64,000 bases of DNA from Brucella pituitosa (GTDB lineage: Bacteria; Pseudomonadota; Alphaproteobacteria; Rhizobiales; Rhizobiaceae): positions 97,919 to 161,918 of the forward strand of contig NZ_PYSY02000008.1 in the NCBI RefSeq assembly GCF_003049685.1, read 5' to 3'. Every line of letters starts with the position of its first letter. Position 1 is the first letter of the stretch. This document shows positions 37,084-46,134 of the stretch, one piece after another. The notes beneath the pieces were generated by a model that saw only the letters and a program-made list of their open reading frames with translations, ran no database searches and was not told the DNA's origin. Position numbers and translations under genes: made by a program.

Positions 37084-37775
37084 CCCTTGCTCCCTTCCGT
37101 GACGGTTTCCTGATCACGCCGGTAATTGTAAACTTGGAAGCCGAGGGGATTTTCAAACCGCCATTCGTTTGTGGCGGGTTCGTCCGTGTAGCGATAGCGC
37201 ACAACAGCGATGTAGTGTCTGGTGATGGCATCGGTATCGGACTTTTCAGTGGTTGAGAAACGAACTAGAGCGGTTGAATCGTTGGGGAAGGTGACAGACT
37301 TCACATCGACAAGCACACGCTTGTTTTTCCCGTAGATCTTTGCCGGATTGTTCGGGTTGGCGACGCTGTATTGCTCTTGCAATTCGCGAGCGGCATCGCC
37401 TGTCGACAACAGTGCCGCCGTGCCAAAGTTTGTATCGATCGCGTAAGGATCATAGCCTTCACGTGTCCTGATATACCGAACGACGTTGGCTTGTGTAATT
37501 GCGCGTGAATCCGTCAGATTTTGCGCTTTTGTCAGTCCGCTTTTGGTTTCGATGTAGCCGGTAGCCTTGTCTACGACGACAATCACAGGCTCGAAAGATT
37601 TTAGCGGAACCAGCATAACGAGTGCGAGCAATGCGAAAAGCGCGACGAGCCCGAATATGATGGTTACGAACCATGCCACGGCCTTTGAACGTTTTGCTTT
37701 CCGGACGATCTCGTTCTCCCAACGATCACCGTCCTGAAAATAACTTCTCAATGCAGCTTCTCTGGAATCCGTCAT
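37080..37775 (-). CDS. virB8: VirB8 inner-membrane assembly protein
   Basis: A 231-residue bitopic protein: a short cytoplasmic tail (REAALRSYFQDGDRWENEIV), one membrane helix (AWFVTIIFGLVALFALLALV, residues 34-53) and an NTF2-like periplasmic domain (YIETKSGLTKAQNLTDSRAI; YIRTREGYDPYAIDTNFGTA; RHYIAVVRYRYTDEPATNEW). VirB8 nucleates assembly of the complex. Intact. Confidence 0.95.
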   Translation of the reverse strand: MTDSREAALRSYFQDGDRWENEIVRKAKRSKAVAWFVTIIFGLVALFALLALVMLVPLKSFEPVIVVVDKATGYIETKSGLTKAQNLTDSRAITQANVVRYIRTREGYDPYAIDTNFGTAALLSTGDAARELQEQYSVANPNNPAKIYGKNKRVLVDVKSVTFPNDSTALVRFSTTEKSDTDAITRHYIAVVRYRYTDEPATNEWRFENPLGFQVYNYRRDQETVTEGSKG

Positions 37776-37809
37776 GATCTGGCCTTTGACCTCTTATGAA
37801 CCTGCAGCC

Positions 37810-38844
37810 TCAGCGAGGCAGGCTGTTGCTGCTTATTCGGTTTTGCATTGCTTCTTTTGCGCCCTGGCTTGTCGGGGAAATCGAGCCCCCGCCGCCGCCA
37901 AAACGATTGTAAAGTGAACGTCCGCCTCGGTAGCTCGCACGGATCCCCTTGAAGCCAACTCGCGCAATCTGCATTGGGGCGGTGACACCGGTCATGCGAG
38001 CAATCCGTGTCGCGGCAACGCCAATTCCAACGGCCAACCCTCCTGCAATGCCCTGAGCAAGGACCTGGATGTTCAACAGGACGAAAGCGCCTGCGAAACA
38101 AAGCAGGAGGAACGCTGAAATATCACTCAGCGTAAGGCGTCGCTCCGCGGCGGCAGCGGATACCTTCGTCAGTTCGGGGTCCATTGCGGCGATAAGGAAG
38201 GCGGCGACGACAAACACGAATAGCGGGATCAGTGCATATAGAAGAACTTGTTGGAGCCATGCCTGCCCAAGACTGCGCGATTGTTCAAACAACATGCAGG
38301 CGATGAAGATAGGTGCGGTTCCGATCAGCACCCACAACATCACCTTGGCAAGCACAAGAATTGCGAGAGCAACGGCGATGAAGATTGCCACACAGGCCAT
38401 AATGAGAAAGCCGACCATAGAAGGCAAAACGGAAAAATAGCCCGATTGCTCGGCAAACGCGGAAGCCGCCTCATTCGCGGTTTTCCAGATCATGGAAAGA
38501 CCATTTGTCGGTTCGGTAATTCCCGTCCCGGTGGCGGTCAGGATGGCGCGACCTACATCTTCAGGGGTATTGTTCAGCCACTTATAGAAAAAATCGTTGA
38601 AGTATCCCCAATTGCTGATCAATGCCAGAATGAAGACCATGCGGAATACGCGTGTAACAATTTCGGCCACGCTAATCCGCGAAGTCCCCATTATTACTTG
38701 GAGACCGTAATATCCAACATAGGCGATGAACATCACCTTGAGCAGCGGCGTGATTTCAGATCCAATAATATTATAAGCCTGCGATGAAAAACTCTCGCCG
38801 GAATTATCAATTCTCTCCAGAAGATCGCTCAGGAAATTATGCAT
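37810..38844 (-). CDS. virB6: VirB6 polytopic channel protein
   Basis: A 344-residue protein with several membrane helices, for example LLKVMFIAYVGYYGLQVIMG, IMACVAIFIAVALAILVLAK and LLLCFAGAFVLLNIQVLAQG, in TrbL/VirB6 order, with a large periplasmic loop containing WLNNTPEDVGRAILTATGTG. The C-terminus is glycine- and arginine-rich (GGRSLYNRFGGGGGSIS). VirB6 conducts DNA through the inner membrane. A 34-bp gap separates it from virB8. Confidence 0.93.
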   Translation of the reverse strand: MHNFLSDLLERIDNSGESFSSQAYNIIGSEITPLLKVMFIAYVGYYGLQVIMGTSRISVAEIVTRVFRMVFILALISNWGYFNDFFYKWLNNTPEDVGRAILTATGTGITEPTNGLSMIWKTANEAASAFAEQSGYFSVLPSMVGFLIMACVAIFIAVALAILVLAKVMLWVLIGTAPIFIACMLFEQSRSLGQAWLQQVLLYALIPLFVFVVAAFLIAAMDPELTKVSAAAAERRLTLSDISAFLLLCFAGAFVLLNIQVLAQGIAGGLAVGIGVAATRIARMTGVTAPMQIARVGFKGIRASYRGGRSLYNRFGGGGGSISPTSQGAKEAMQNRISSNSLPR

Positions 38845-38856
38845 AGTGCCCCCCGA

Positions 38857-39084
38857 TTATTCCGTCGCTATCGAATTGATTGCTGCAATGGCGGTCGCTG
38901 GATCGCCATTGATATATGCCATTGGTCCGCAGTCCTGCCGAATGTCTTCCGCGAAGGACGTGAGGTTTGCAGGACGTTTGCAAGGTGAGGTCTTCTCCTT
39001 GACCGTACCGCAGCCGGCAAGACTAGCTGCTAAGACGGTTAGAGGGAGGAGCCTCCAGAAGTTGTGAGCGAAATTAGTTGGCAC
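38857..39084 (-). CDS. Small lipoprotein (VirB7 or entry-exclusion position)
   Basis: A 75-residue protein with a lipobox (VLAASLAGCGTVKEK; lipidated Cys at about residue 25) and a short mature part with two more cysteines (CKRPANLTSFAEDIRQDCGP). Its place between virB5 and virB6 suits either a VirB7-like core lipoprotein or an Eex-type entry-exclusion protein; I cannot decide between these. It overlaps virB5 by 11 bp. Confidence 0.78.
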   Translation of the reverse strand: MPTNFAHNFWRLLPLTVLAASLAGCGTVKEKTSPCKRPANLTSFAEDIRQDCGPMAYINGDPATAIAAINSIATE

Positions 39085-39796
39085 TGTACGTCAACACCTT
39101 TTTGGAATTAGAAATGTCGGTGAGACGGCGCTGATTATCGGCCTGCAGGGATGAAACAGCACCATTCATCACGCCGATCAGTTCATTGATGGTCAGGCCA
39201 GCTTGGACCTGAAGCTGCGTATTCTGGTCGATGGAACCTTTAATGTCCTTCGCCTGGCCAATGCTCTGTCCGGCCTGCTCAAATGCGGTACGACGCGTGG
39301 TTACGGCCTGTTGCGACCCATTCACGAGTGCAGCAACACCAAGCACTGTATTGACCATCTGCTCATAAGACTTGTCGCCGCTGAAGCTGCTATTTGCCTG
39401 TCCGGAAAGGTTTTTCACGAGCTGAAGCCCGTTAATGAAAGTTGAGGCTAGTTTCGCAACATCGCCGCCCATGCTGTCGAAGTTTGGTACGCCGCCGGAC
39501 ATAAGGTTGTCGAATGAAGGCATGGAAGACACGCTAAAACCGTTACCGACCGCAAGGTTTTGCATCTGGTTCGCATCGCCGCCGCGATCACCGGTAACGG
39601 CCTTCAATGTCTTCTCGACCGTTGTCAGGATTTCCTTGTTTGTCCCGAGGATCTTGTCAGTCGTGACGGAGGTTTGTTTTGCCACTTCATAATTGGCAGC
39701 GTCGATGACCGGGACGCCACCTGCATAAGCCGCCATGGGAGCGAACGATGCCAGAGCCACGGCAATCGCTGACGCCGAAATGATCAGTCGTTTCAT
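39074..39796 (-). CDS. virB5: VirB5-family minor pilus protein
   Basis: A 240-residue secreted protein with signal MKRLIISASAIAVALASFAP (cut after AYAGG). The mature start GGVPVIDAANYEVAKQTSVT is shared with the decayed transglycosylase next to it (GGVPVIDGSNLSERTV). It is mostly helical (ASTFINGLQLVKNLSGQANS, NTQLQVQAGLTINELIGVMN), typical of VirB5/TrbJ, which tips the pilus. Intact. Confidence 0.88.
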   Translation of the reverse strand: MKRLIISASAIAVALASFAPMAAYAGGVPVIDAANYEVAKQTSVTTDKILGTNKEILTTVEKTLKAVTGDRGGDANQMQNLAVGNGFSVSSMPSFDNLMSGGVPNFDSMGGDVAKLASTFINGLQLVKNLSGQANSSFSGDKSYEQMVNTVLGVAALVNGSQQAVTTRRTAFEQAGQSIGQAKDIKGSIDQNTQLQVQAGLTINELIGVMNGAVSSLQADNQRRLTDISNSKKVLTYSAN

Positions 39797-39808
39797 TGTT
39801 AGTCTCCC

Positions 39809-40798
39809 TTATTGAGGATCAAGGTTCAGTTTGATGTTCGCCTCGGGTTCACGCTTTTGAACGCAGGCTTTTTCTTCTGGATTCCATTCGAGGCCGGCAC
39901 GGGGATCGCAGACGCCGGTCGTTTCTCGCGGCTTGTCGTCTTTCTTCTTGAACGAAGCTGATTGAGATGCGCCCGAAATGCCACTGGCTGAAACTGTATT
40001 GCGGCTGTTGAGCAGGTCGGCCATTGAATTGCCGAGGACAATCACTTGGTTGACCATTTCTAGATTCGCATTTCGAGCGCCGGCGTTGTGATCCCAACTG
40101 TCTTGAATTGTGCCGGACTGCATACCGCCAAGCTGCGTGAGCCACGAGGCGACGTTGGCGGAACTTTCCTGGGTTGCTTGCGTCGTTGCCATCGAATTGA
40201 TGGTCGAATCCCGCATACCGGAATATGCGGTATCACCGCCGCCGTAGTTCATGGGCAGGTCTTTTGAACCGCCGAACGCCGGTGTCCATTTCTGCGTGAT
40301 ATTCCGGACGTAACAGGAATGCCGTACTGTTGCGCGGGCGGCAGGGCGGGTTAGCGTTGCCGTTGAGCAGCGGCTGCTGTTTCAGATACCGAGCGCCACC
40401 GCGTAGATTCGTTGCCTAATTCATGATATCGGCATGGCACCGCCAAACCGATTTAACGGATTAAAGCGGCTTTCCTGATAAACGAGCCCTAGAAACAAAT
40501 TTTCGTCTACGCCCTCTTCGCGTGCCACTCGTTTGACCAACCCGGAAATTTCCGGATTGGCTTTGGCGGCTGCAACGGGATCGTCCTTGCGCCCCGGTCG
40601 GTAGAGCGCACATGTTACGCTCTTGTTGAGGGAAAACCGGTCTTTGTCCGTCTTCTCGATTTCCGATGTTTTTTGATCCCGTACCGTTCGTTCGGACAAA
40701 TTAGATCCGTCAATGACAGGAACGCCACCAGCCCACGCCGACAATGGCATGGTTGCTGACGCCAAAAATATGCATAGAGCAGCTTTCTTATGCATCAT
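39809..40798 (-). pseudogene. Decayed lytic transglycosylase of the T4SS
   Basis: The N-terminus is intact (signal ALCIFLASATMPLSAWAGG, then REEGVDENLFLGLVYQESRF with the catalytic Glu). After FNPLNRFGGAMPIS the SLT domain is shredded: RYLKQQ and NGNAN survive in another frame, then YVRNITQKWTPAFGGSKDLP in a third, running into a 147-residue C-terminal region (MNYGGGDTAYSGMRDSTINS ... LNLDPQ). Several small deletions are needed to explain this. The C-terminal part could still be translated from ATG 40252. It overlaps virB4 by 11 bp. Confidence 0.78.
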
Positions 40799-43205
40799 TC
40801 CTCTCCCATCCGCAGAATTCAGCCAACCAGCTTTGAGGCTCATCGCCGTATCGTTCCCGCAGCGCAGCACTTTCTTCGACGGTCTCTTTTCGACCCGAGA
40901 GCACTTTGACGAGATCAGGCATTTTCGAGAGATCGAGACGGGCAATGACCGAGTCATTCCCGTGCTTGACGAGAAACGTGCGCTTTTCAGGCGGAGTGTT
41001 TTTGATGAAATTGAATTCTTTAACCGTCAGGCCAAAGCGTTTGATGTAGCTCTCTTCGTCAGCACGCGGGTTCGGGAAATGAATATTCGTGGCCGATTGC
41101 TCAACAAGGGTGTGAGAAGCCTTAGCCTTGGCAATATCGGCGGCTGATTGCGTTCCGAAGCCTACAATGCCGTTGAGCTTACGAATGGTTTTCATCTTGT
41201 CGATGATGAAATGACTGAACGTTTCATCCATAAGCAGCTGCCAGCCTTCGTCCATGAAGAACATGACAGGATCGCCGTTCAGAAGCTCATCGAGACGATG
41301 ATAAAGGTACATTAATGCGGGCGTCCGGATATCCTCGTTGCCGAGAATTCTTGTCATATCGAAGCCGAAAACACTGCGTCCCGAGAACGACAGCACGTCA
41401 TGGTGGGCGTTGAAGAGCCAGGCCTTTTCGCCGTCGATCCAAGGACGCAGCCTTGACGCCAGGTCGTTCGCATCCGCACGCGAACGTCCTACAAGCAAGC
41501 CCGACAGGTTTGGCAGGTTGCGCTGAGCTGCCGGCTCTTCCATGATACGGGCAATCGCCCGTTCCAGCGTATCTGCGTCCTCCTGGCTTAAGTCGCGACT
41601 ATCGCTGGAGCGCAACATGGACTTCAAAAGACGAAGCAGAAAGTCCCGATTTGGCCCGGTATTCTCCAGTTGAAGCGGGTTAAAGCCTGTTGGCGTTCCC
41701 GGCGAGAGGACTTCGTATGCTCCGCCCATGGCCCGCACGAAGATCTCGGCACCTCTATCTTTGTCAAAAAAGACAGCTTTCGGCGTTGGACTGACACGCA
41801 TTGCCTGCGCCAGCAAGAATGTCAGAGCGACGGTCTTGCCGGAGCCGGTTGGCCCGGTGACCAAAAAATGGCCGATATCACGACGGTGAAAATTGAACCA
41901 ATAAGGGGTTTGCGAGGTGGTTTCGAGTATCGTGATCGGCAAGCCCCAATGCAGATTGTCCGATTGCCCGGTCGCGAAATTATGCATCGATGACAGGCCG
42001 GAGAAATTTGCCGATGACAGCATGGCCTTTCGTGCACGATAGCTGTGATTGCCGGGCAATTGCGCCCAGAACGACGCTTCGAGGTTCATATCTTCCCGAA
42101 GCCAGTTGATGTTCATATCGGTCAGGCAACTACCGAGTTCGGAAACTGCCTTGCTCAAACCATCAAGGTCGCGAGAGAGGCAAAGCAAAGAGAAATGGTG
42201 GATGCCAAAAACAGCCTCCTGGTTCATGAGACTGTTCAGAGCGAAATCGATATCGCTTTCGACCGCGCTGCCGGATTCATCCGACGCGGCAATCTGGCGC
42301 TGAAGCCGGGTAATACGCTCTTGCGCAATCGGCTTGTCCGAGATTGTGAAGCTTTGCGTCAGTATAAACTCGTGATTTACCTGCAGCAGACCGTCCAGCA
42401 TTCCCGGACCGGTGTACGGCGGATATTCCTTTATGGAGAGCATTGCGCCAAAGCGATTGTCTTCATCGACGGCAGCTTGTGTCTGCATTGCTCGCTTGCC
42501 GAAATGCAGGCGTGACGCTCCGACGTAATTTCGAATCCCCATCCGCGGCAGTCGCATTTTGCGCGGTACACCGCAGGTCAGGATTGTGTTGATGAATTCG
42601 CACGGTTCAGAGTATGGCTCCCCATTGCGATAGGTGATGCCAAGCTCGCGTGCGCCATACTTTTGCAGCTCACGGGTCATGTTGGCGACGAGCTCTTCGA
42701 GCTCGGTCACTATTTCCCGCGTTTGCTGATCTCGAACCTCAGCCCCGCCGGATCGCGTGAAAGCACGGCTTACTACGTCGCTGAGACCGAGGGCGCCGCG
42801 CATATTGGTTCGCACGATGGAGAGGTAAATTTCGTTGGCGAACATGCGTTTATGACGCAACTGGCTCATATATCGGCTGTTTAGTTGATCGCAAAACGGG
42901 TCATCGAAAGCGCCACCAATTTCGGAATCGACCTGTCGGCGAATAACAGTCGACCAGACAGAAAAACGGCTCGATCCAAGCGCTCGAATGATCGTATTCT
43001 GAACATTCGAGCGCATGTTGAGTTCGGCTTGATCTTCGGTTTGGAAAAAGAGGCCGTCGAGTTTGATGACCGACAAGAGAGCGCCGTTTTCCAAGCCGAT
43101 CACTGTATCCGACATATGCCTCAGATATGGGATATGCGAAGCCATAGGCCGCTCATTATGAGCGACCTTGCCAAATCCGAGTTCTTCTCTGACGACTTTC
43201 AACAT
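40788..43205 (-). CDS. virB4: VirB4 secretion ATPase
   Basis: An 805-residue ATPase, the largest of the system, energising pilus assembly and transport. N-terminal domain: GLENGALLSVIKLDGLFFQT and WSTVIRRQVDSEIGGAFDDP. C-terminal RecA-like domain: Walker A FLVTGPTGSGKTVALTFLLA, Walker B PVMFFMDEGWQLLMDETFSH, and the downstream GFGTQSAADIAKAKASHTLV. It begins four bases after the virB3 stop. Intact. Confidence 0.96.
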   Translation of the reverse strand: MLKVVREELGFGKVAHNERPMASHIPYLRHMSDTVIGLENGALLSVIKLDGLFFQTEDQAELNMRSNVQNTIIRALGSSRFSVWSTVIRRQVDSEIGGAFDDPFCDQLNSRYMSQLRHKRMFANEIYLSIVRTNMRGALGLSDVVSRAFTRSGGAEVRDQQTREIVTELEELVANMTRELQKYGARELGITYRNGEPYSEPCEFINTILTCGVPRKMRLPRMGIRNYVGASRLHFGKRAMQTQAAVDEDNRFGAMLSIKEYPPYTGPGMLDGLLQVNHEFILTQSFTISDKPIAQERITRLQRQIAASDESGSAVESDIDFALNSLMNQEAVFGIHHFSLLCLSRDLDGLSKAVSELGSCLTDMNINWLREDMNLEASFWAQLPGNHSYRARKAMLSSANFSGLSSMHNFATGQSDNLHWGLPITILETTSQTPYWFNFHRRDIGHFLVTGPTGSGKTVALTFLLAQAMRVSPTPKAVFFDKDRGAEIFVRAMGGAYEVLSPGTPTGFNPLQLENTGPNRDFLLRLLKSMLRSSDSRDLSQEDADTLERAIARIMEEPAAQRNLPNLSGLLVGRSRADANDLASRLRPWIDGEKAWLFNAHHDVLSFSGRSVFGFDMTRILGNEDIRTPALMYLYHRLDELLNGDPVMFFMDEGWQLLMDETFSHFIIDKMKTIRKLNGIVGFGTQSAADIAKAKASHTLVEQSATNIHFPNPRADEESYIKRFGLTVKEFNFIKNTPPEKRTFLVKHGNDSVIARLDLSKMPDLVKVLSGRKETVEESAALRERYGDEPQSWLAEFCGWERNDA

Positions 43206-43208
43206 TAG

Positions 43209-43508
43209 CTAAGGTCCGTACGAATTTGTTCCCCAGAAGGACTTGTTGCGTGTGCGAGGCGTTTTGCGCGCGGTGACTTCAACAACATCGAGAATTTTGT
43301 TGTCCCAAGCGCAAAGGGAGAACAGAACCACATAGCTGATCGGGGCCAGGAGCAGGATCCAGAACGACTTGCTGACCAGCCATGCTATGATTGTGATGCC
43401 GATAACGACGACTACTGCCATATACGGGACACCCCACATGGTGGGAGATCGGGTTAACCCGATTACCAACGGGGTCAGCTGCGGCTTTACATCCTCGTAC
43501 TCAGCCAT
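43209..43508 (-). CDS. virB3: VirB3 inner-membrane protein
   Basis: A 99-residue protein starting MAEYEDVKPQLTPLVIGLTR with the conserved (G)LTRSPTMWGVPY motif. Two close membrane helices follow (MAVVVVIGITIIAWLVSKSF; ILLLAPISYVVLFSLCAWDN). The true ATG is 43508; the open frame extends upstream into virB2. It is separated from virB2 by two bases. Confidence 0.93.
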   Translation of the reverse strand: MAEYEDVKPQLTPLVIGLTRSPTMWGVPYMAVVVVIGITIIAWLVSKSFWILLLAPISYVVLFSLCAWDNKILDVVEVTARKTPRTRNKSFWGTNSYGP

Positions 43509-43510
43509 CG

Positions 43511-43858
43511 CTAGTTTCCAACTGTGCTGATCAGCTCGTCGACGATTGATGGAGCACCGAAAACAAGACCGATCCCGAGGATCACACCGCCAGCAAAAAA
43601 CCAAGACAGTCGGCCAGCAAATGCGAGAAAGCCCAACGCCATCACGGCGATGATTGCAAACAGGCGACCAATAGGGCCGCTGATGAAATCAACGATAGCT
43701 TGAAATACTGTCTGAATGGGCGCGAAGGCACCACCAACGCCGCCTGACTGTGCCAGCGCCAAATCCGCCCCGACAATTTGCGCGGCAGCCAGCAAACCAA
43801 GGCAGGCTGCCAGCTTTGAAGCGCTGATATGCCAAGCCTTATTCTGTTCGCTGATCAT
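43511..43858 (-). CDS. virB2: VirB2 major pilin
   Basis: A 115-residue protein with a long signal peptide (ISASKLAACLGLLAAAQIVG, cut after ALAQ) and a mature pilin with two membrane helices (GRLFAIIAVMALGFLAFAGR; FFAGGVILGIGLVFGAPSIV) joined by a short polar loop. Size and layout fit VirB2/TrbC pilins. Confidence 0.93.
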   Translation of the reverse strand: MISEQNKAWHISASKLAACLGLLAAAQIVGADLALAQSGGVGGAFAPIQTVFQAIVDFISGPIGRLFAIIAVMALGFLAFAGRLSWFFAGGVILGIGLVFGAPSIVDELISTVGN

Positions 43859-43869
43859 CCTTCTCTCCT

Positions 43870-44814
43870 TTAAAAATGCATCACGCCACCAACGAAGGTG
43901 CCGGTTTTCTTGACTGCAATGACCCCGGATTGAGTTTCGCTCGCCATGACAGGCGAGGATCTCCGACTACCACCAACGAGCTTCTTTTTCGGCGCTGGCA
44001 TAGTTACGCCAAGCTGGTAATTGACGACCTTTGCGACGTATCCGATGGTTTCCCTGAACGGTGGAACGCCGCCGTACTCATAGATGCGGCCTTCGCCTGC
44101 GTTATAAGCGGCGGCAACAAGCAGGGGGTTTTGGAACTCGTCCAAAAGCACCCGGAGATACTTAACGCCGCCTTCAATATTTGACGCCGGATCACAGACG
44201 TCGCGGACGTCGAAGCGCTCAGCGGTTCCCGGCATGAGCTGCATCGGCCCGCGTGCGCCTTTGTCTGAATTGCGGGAACGATCGAACTGGCTTTCTGCCC
44301 AAGTGATGGCGGTAGCAAACAGAGCATCAACTTGATGTCGGCGAGCGGCCTGTTCGACCAGAGTTTTGATTTCCTCTGGTGTTAGCGGGGAGGGGCCGCA
44401 TTCGGGAGTGGATACAGCTGCCTGCTTAGAGGAAGGCAAATCGCCTAAACGGGTAGATTCATTCTGAAACGAGATAACTGGATTGGTAATATTAGATAGG
44501 GAGCCAGTGGCTAAAACAGTGCCGAATAAATTGCCAAAATGGTTATTCGTATTAGTGCCGTTTCCACTTTTATCCTCCGCGGAAACGATGCCATCAGAGC
44601 CCACAACAAATTCTTTGCTTTCGCTTGTCCAGCGGCGGTTGAATACGGTCAAGTCCGAGCGTGATCCGGATGCGTTGTGAGTTGCGGCCTCGCCGTCGCC
44701 ATCTTGCGCGAATGGCGCAATTGCGCCTTTTTCTTCTGCGCAAGTGGCGGCAATCCCGAACGGGATGAACAATGTGGCGCTTAGCAATAGCGCTTTGATT
44801 GAAAGCCTCTCCAT
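43870..44814 (-). CDS. virB1: VirB1 lytic transglycosylase
   Basis: A 314-residue periplasmic enzyme that opens peptidoglycan for the channel. It has a signal peptide (SIKALLLSATLFIPFGIAAT), a long polar linker (residues 35-130) and an SLT domain: LFATAITWAESQFDRSRNSD with catalytic Glu, GARGPMQLMPGTAERFD, and VAAAYNAGEGRIYEYGGVPP. The C-terminal tail is basic (MPAPKKKLVGGSRRS). It is the first gene of the virB operon and is intact, unlike the second transglycosylase at 39.8-40.8 kb. Confidence 0.93.
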   Translation of the reverse strand: MERLSIKALLLSATLFIPFGIAATCAEEKGAIAPFAQDGDGEAATHNASGSRSDLTVFNRRWTSESKEFVVGSDGIVSAEDKSGNGTNTNNHFGNLFGTVLATGSLSNITNPVISFQNESTRLGDLPSSKQAAVSTPECGPSPLTPEEIKTLVEQAARRHQVDALFATAITWAESQFDRSRNSDKGARGPMQLMPGTAERFDVRDVCDPASNIEGGVKYLRVLLDEFQNPLLVAAAYNAGEGRIYEYGGVPPFRETIGYVAKVVNYQLGVTMPAPKKKLVGGSRRSSPVMASETQSGVIAVKKTGTFVGGVMHF

Positions 44815-44989
44815 TCTAGCCCCTTAGCTCCTGTCGCAGACCTCACATGCGCTGTTGAGGTTGCAGCGAAAACCGATTAAGTTCATAATAGCATGATACC
44901 GATTTGGCTAAGTGATACATGCTTTTTCGCAAATCATAAACCCCCTATGAACATGGAAAATGAATAAGCAATACGGTAAGGGCTGGAAA
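44815..44989. promoter_or_regulatory. Divergent promoter region virB / nuclease-like operon
   Basis: 175 bp between two divergent operons. It contains AGCATG (44890-44895) and its complement CATGCT (44918-44923), and TGATAC occurs twice between them, a plausible operator. I could not assign -35/-10 boxes with confidence. Confidence 0.45.
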
Positions 44990-45598
44990 ATGAAGAGAAC
45001 CATCGCAATCGCAATGAGCAGTTGTATGTTGGCAACAGCCGCAATCGCCGCGCCTGCAATCAACAAGGATTACATCAAGTCGCTGGCATCGCCGGGTAAG
45101 ACCGTGCTTGTCATTGAGTATTATGACGGAGACGGAAAAGTTACGGCTCGGAAGGGGTTTGCATCCGCCTCGGGCTATAAGGCAACTTCACCGACCGAAT
45201 TTCGGGTTGATGATAAGACCCTTCTGAATCTGTACGGGCTAGAAGCCTGCAAAGGCGAAATGGTGAACCGCAAGGATGATTTTGCTGGTTCTTGCTCTGA
45301 CTACGCCAAGCAGCAGTTGCAGATCATGTTGCAGTCGCCGAAGGTTCTCTTTTGTCGGGCATTTGTAAGTGAAGAGAGCGCGCCCAAACAAAATGTGACG
45401 TGCTACGGCTATTACAATTACCCCGGAAGCCTGGACACCGTTGATATGCTCGAAGAGCAAATGCTCTCTCTCGGCGCGCTCCGCATTGCGAAATCGAAAG
45501 ACGGGAAGCTAGAGCGTCCCGATCTGGAGAAGGCGCAGAAGATCGGAGAAGACGGCTCTTATGGGATGTGGGCCGATCCGCGGGTGAAGGCCCAATGA
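44990..45598 (+). CDS. Secreted nuclease-like protein, first of three
   Basis: A 202-residue protein with a signal peptide (RTIAIAMSSCMLATAAIAAP). The middle and end recall the staphylococcal-nuclease fold (TEFRVDDKTLLNLYGLEACK; CSDYAKQQLQIMLQSP; final EDGSYGMWADPRV), but the catalytic DGDT and RxxGID residues are not in standard form. Four cysteines suggest disulfides. I chose ATG 44990 for the signal peptide. Its stop overlaps the next ATG (ATGA). Confidence 0.68.
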   Translation: MKRTIAIAMSSCMLATAAIAAPAINKDYIKSLASPGKTVLVIEYYDGDGKVTARKGFASASGYKATSPTEFRVDDKTLLNLYGLEACKGEMVNRKDDFAGSCSDYAKQQLQIMLQSPKVLFCRAFVSEESAPKQNVTCYGYYNYPGSLDTVDMLEEQMLSLGALRIAKSKDGKLERPDLEKAQKIGEDGSYGMWADPRVKAQ

Positions 45599-46134
45599 AG
45601 TCAGCCTTAATGTCGCTATGTGTGGTCCTTTTCTCGCCAACGGCTTTTGCCGCGCCGGAGGGATATTTCGACCTCCAGCCGGGCGTTACTTTGGAATCTG
45701 GGGATACGTGGGTCTCTGAAGGTCAGCGCTATCGTCTCTATGGTGTTCAGTCATGCCTTCGGGGAACTGCTTTCACTGATACGACCGGAAGAAAGAAGGA
45801 CTGCGGCGAGGCTTCGCTTGCCGTATTCGCGGCTTATATCAAAGACACCAAACCGGTGTGCGCTCCCGTAGCGCAAACTGCCGATACTTCCTATGTCGTT
45901 TGCTACGCGACAATCGGCGGAAATCGCCTCGATTTATCGACGGTGTTGATTACGAGCGGCTATGCCTTTGCCGCGCTGAAGGCTGACGGGCTTCCCTACT
46001 ATCCAGCATACGCAGTGGCCGAACAGGAAGCTCGTGAGAAGCGGGCAGGCCTCTGGCAATTCGAAGACGTTCAGCATCCTGCCATCCTGTTGAGCAAATC
46101 GGCAAACGAACGGACGAGGAATGCCCAACAATGA
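45595..46134 (+). CDS. Secreted nuclease-like protein, second of three
   Basis: A 179-residue protein with a signal peptide (MKSALMSLCVVLFSPTAFAA). The SNase-like core reads TLESGDTWVSEGQRYRLYGV (GDT kept, but the acidic residue after the GID-like turn is lost), then DLSTVLITSGYAFAALKADG and the typical end YAVAEQEAREKRAGLWQFED. Five cysteines. It is probably catalytically impaired and may be a binding protein. It overlaps both neighbours by 4 bp. Confidence 0.72.
   Translation: MKSALMSLCVVLFSPTAFAAPEGYFDLQPGVTLESGDTWVSEGQRYRLYGVQSCLRGTAFTDTTGRKKDCGEASLAVFAAYIKDTKPVCAPVAQTADTSYVVCYATIGGNRLDLSTVLITSGYAFAALKADGLPYYPAYAVAEQEAREKRAGLWQFEDVQHPAILLSKSANERTRNAQQ

Noticed and set aside
38248..38787. 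179-codon plus-strand frame
   Set aside because: It is opposite virB6, whose membrane helices and position in the operon are convincing.
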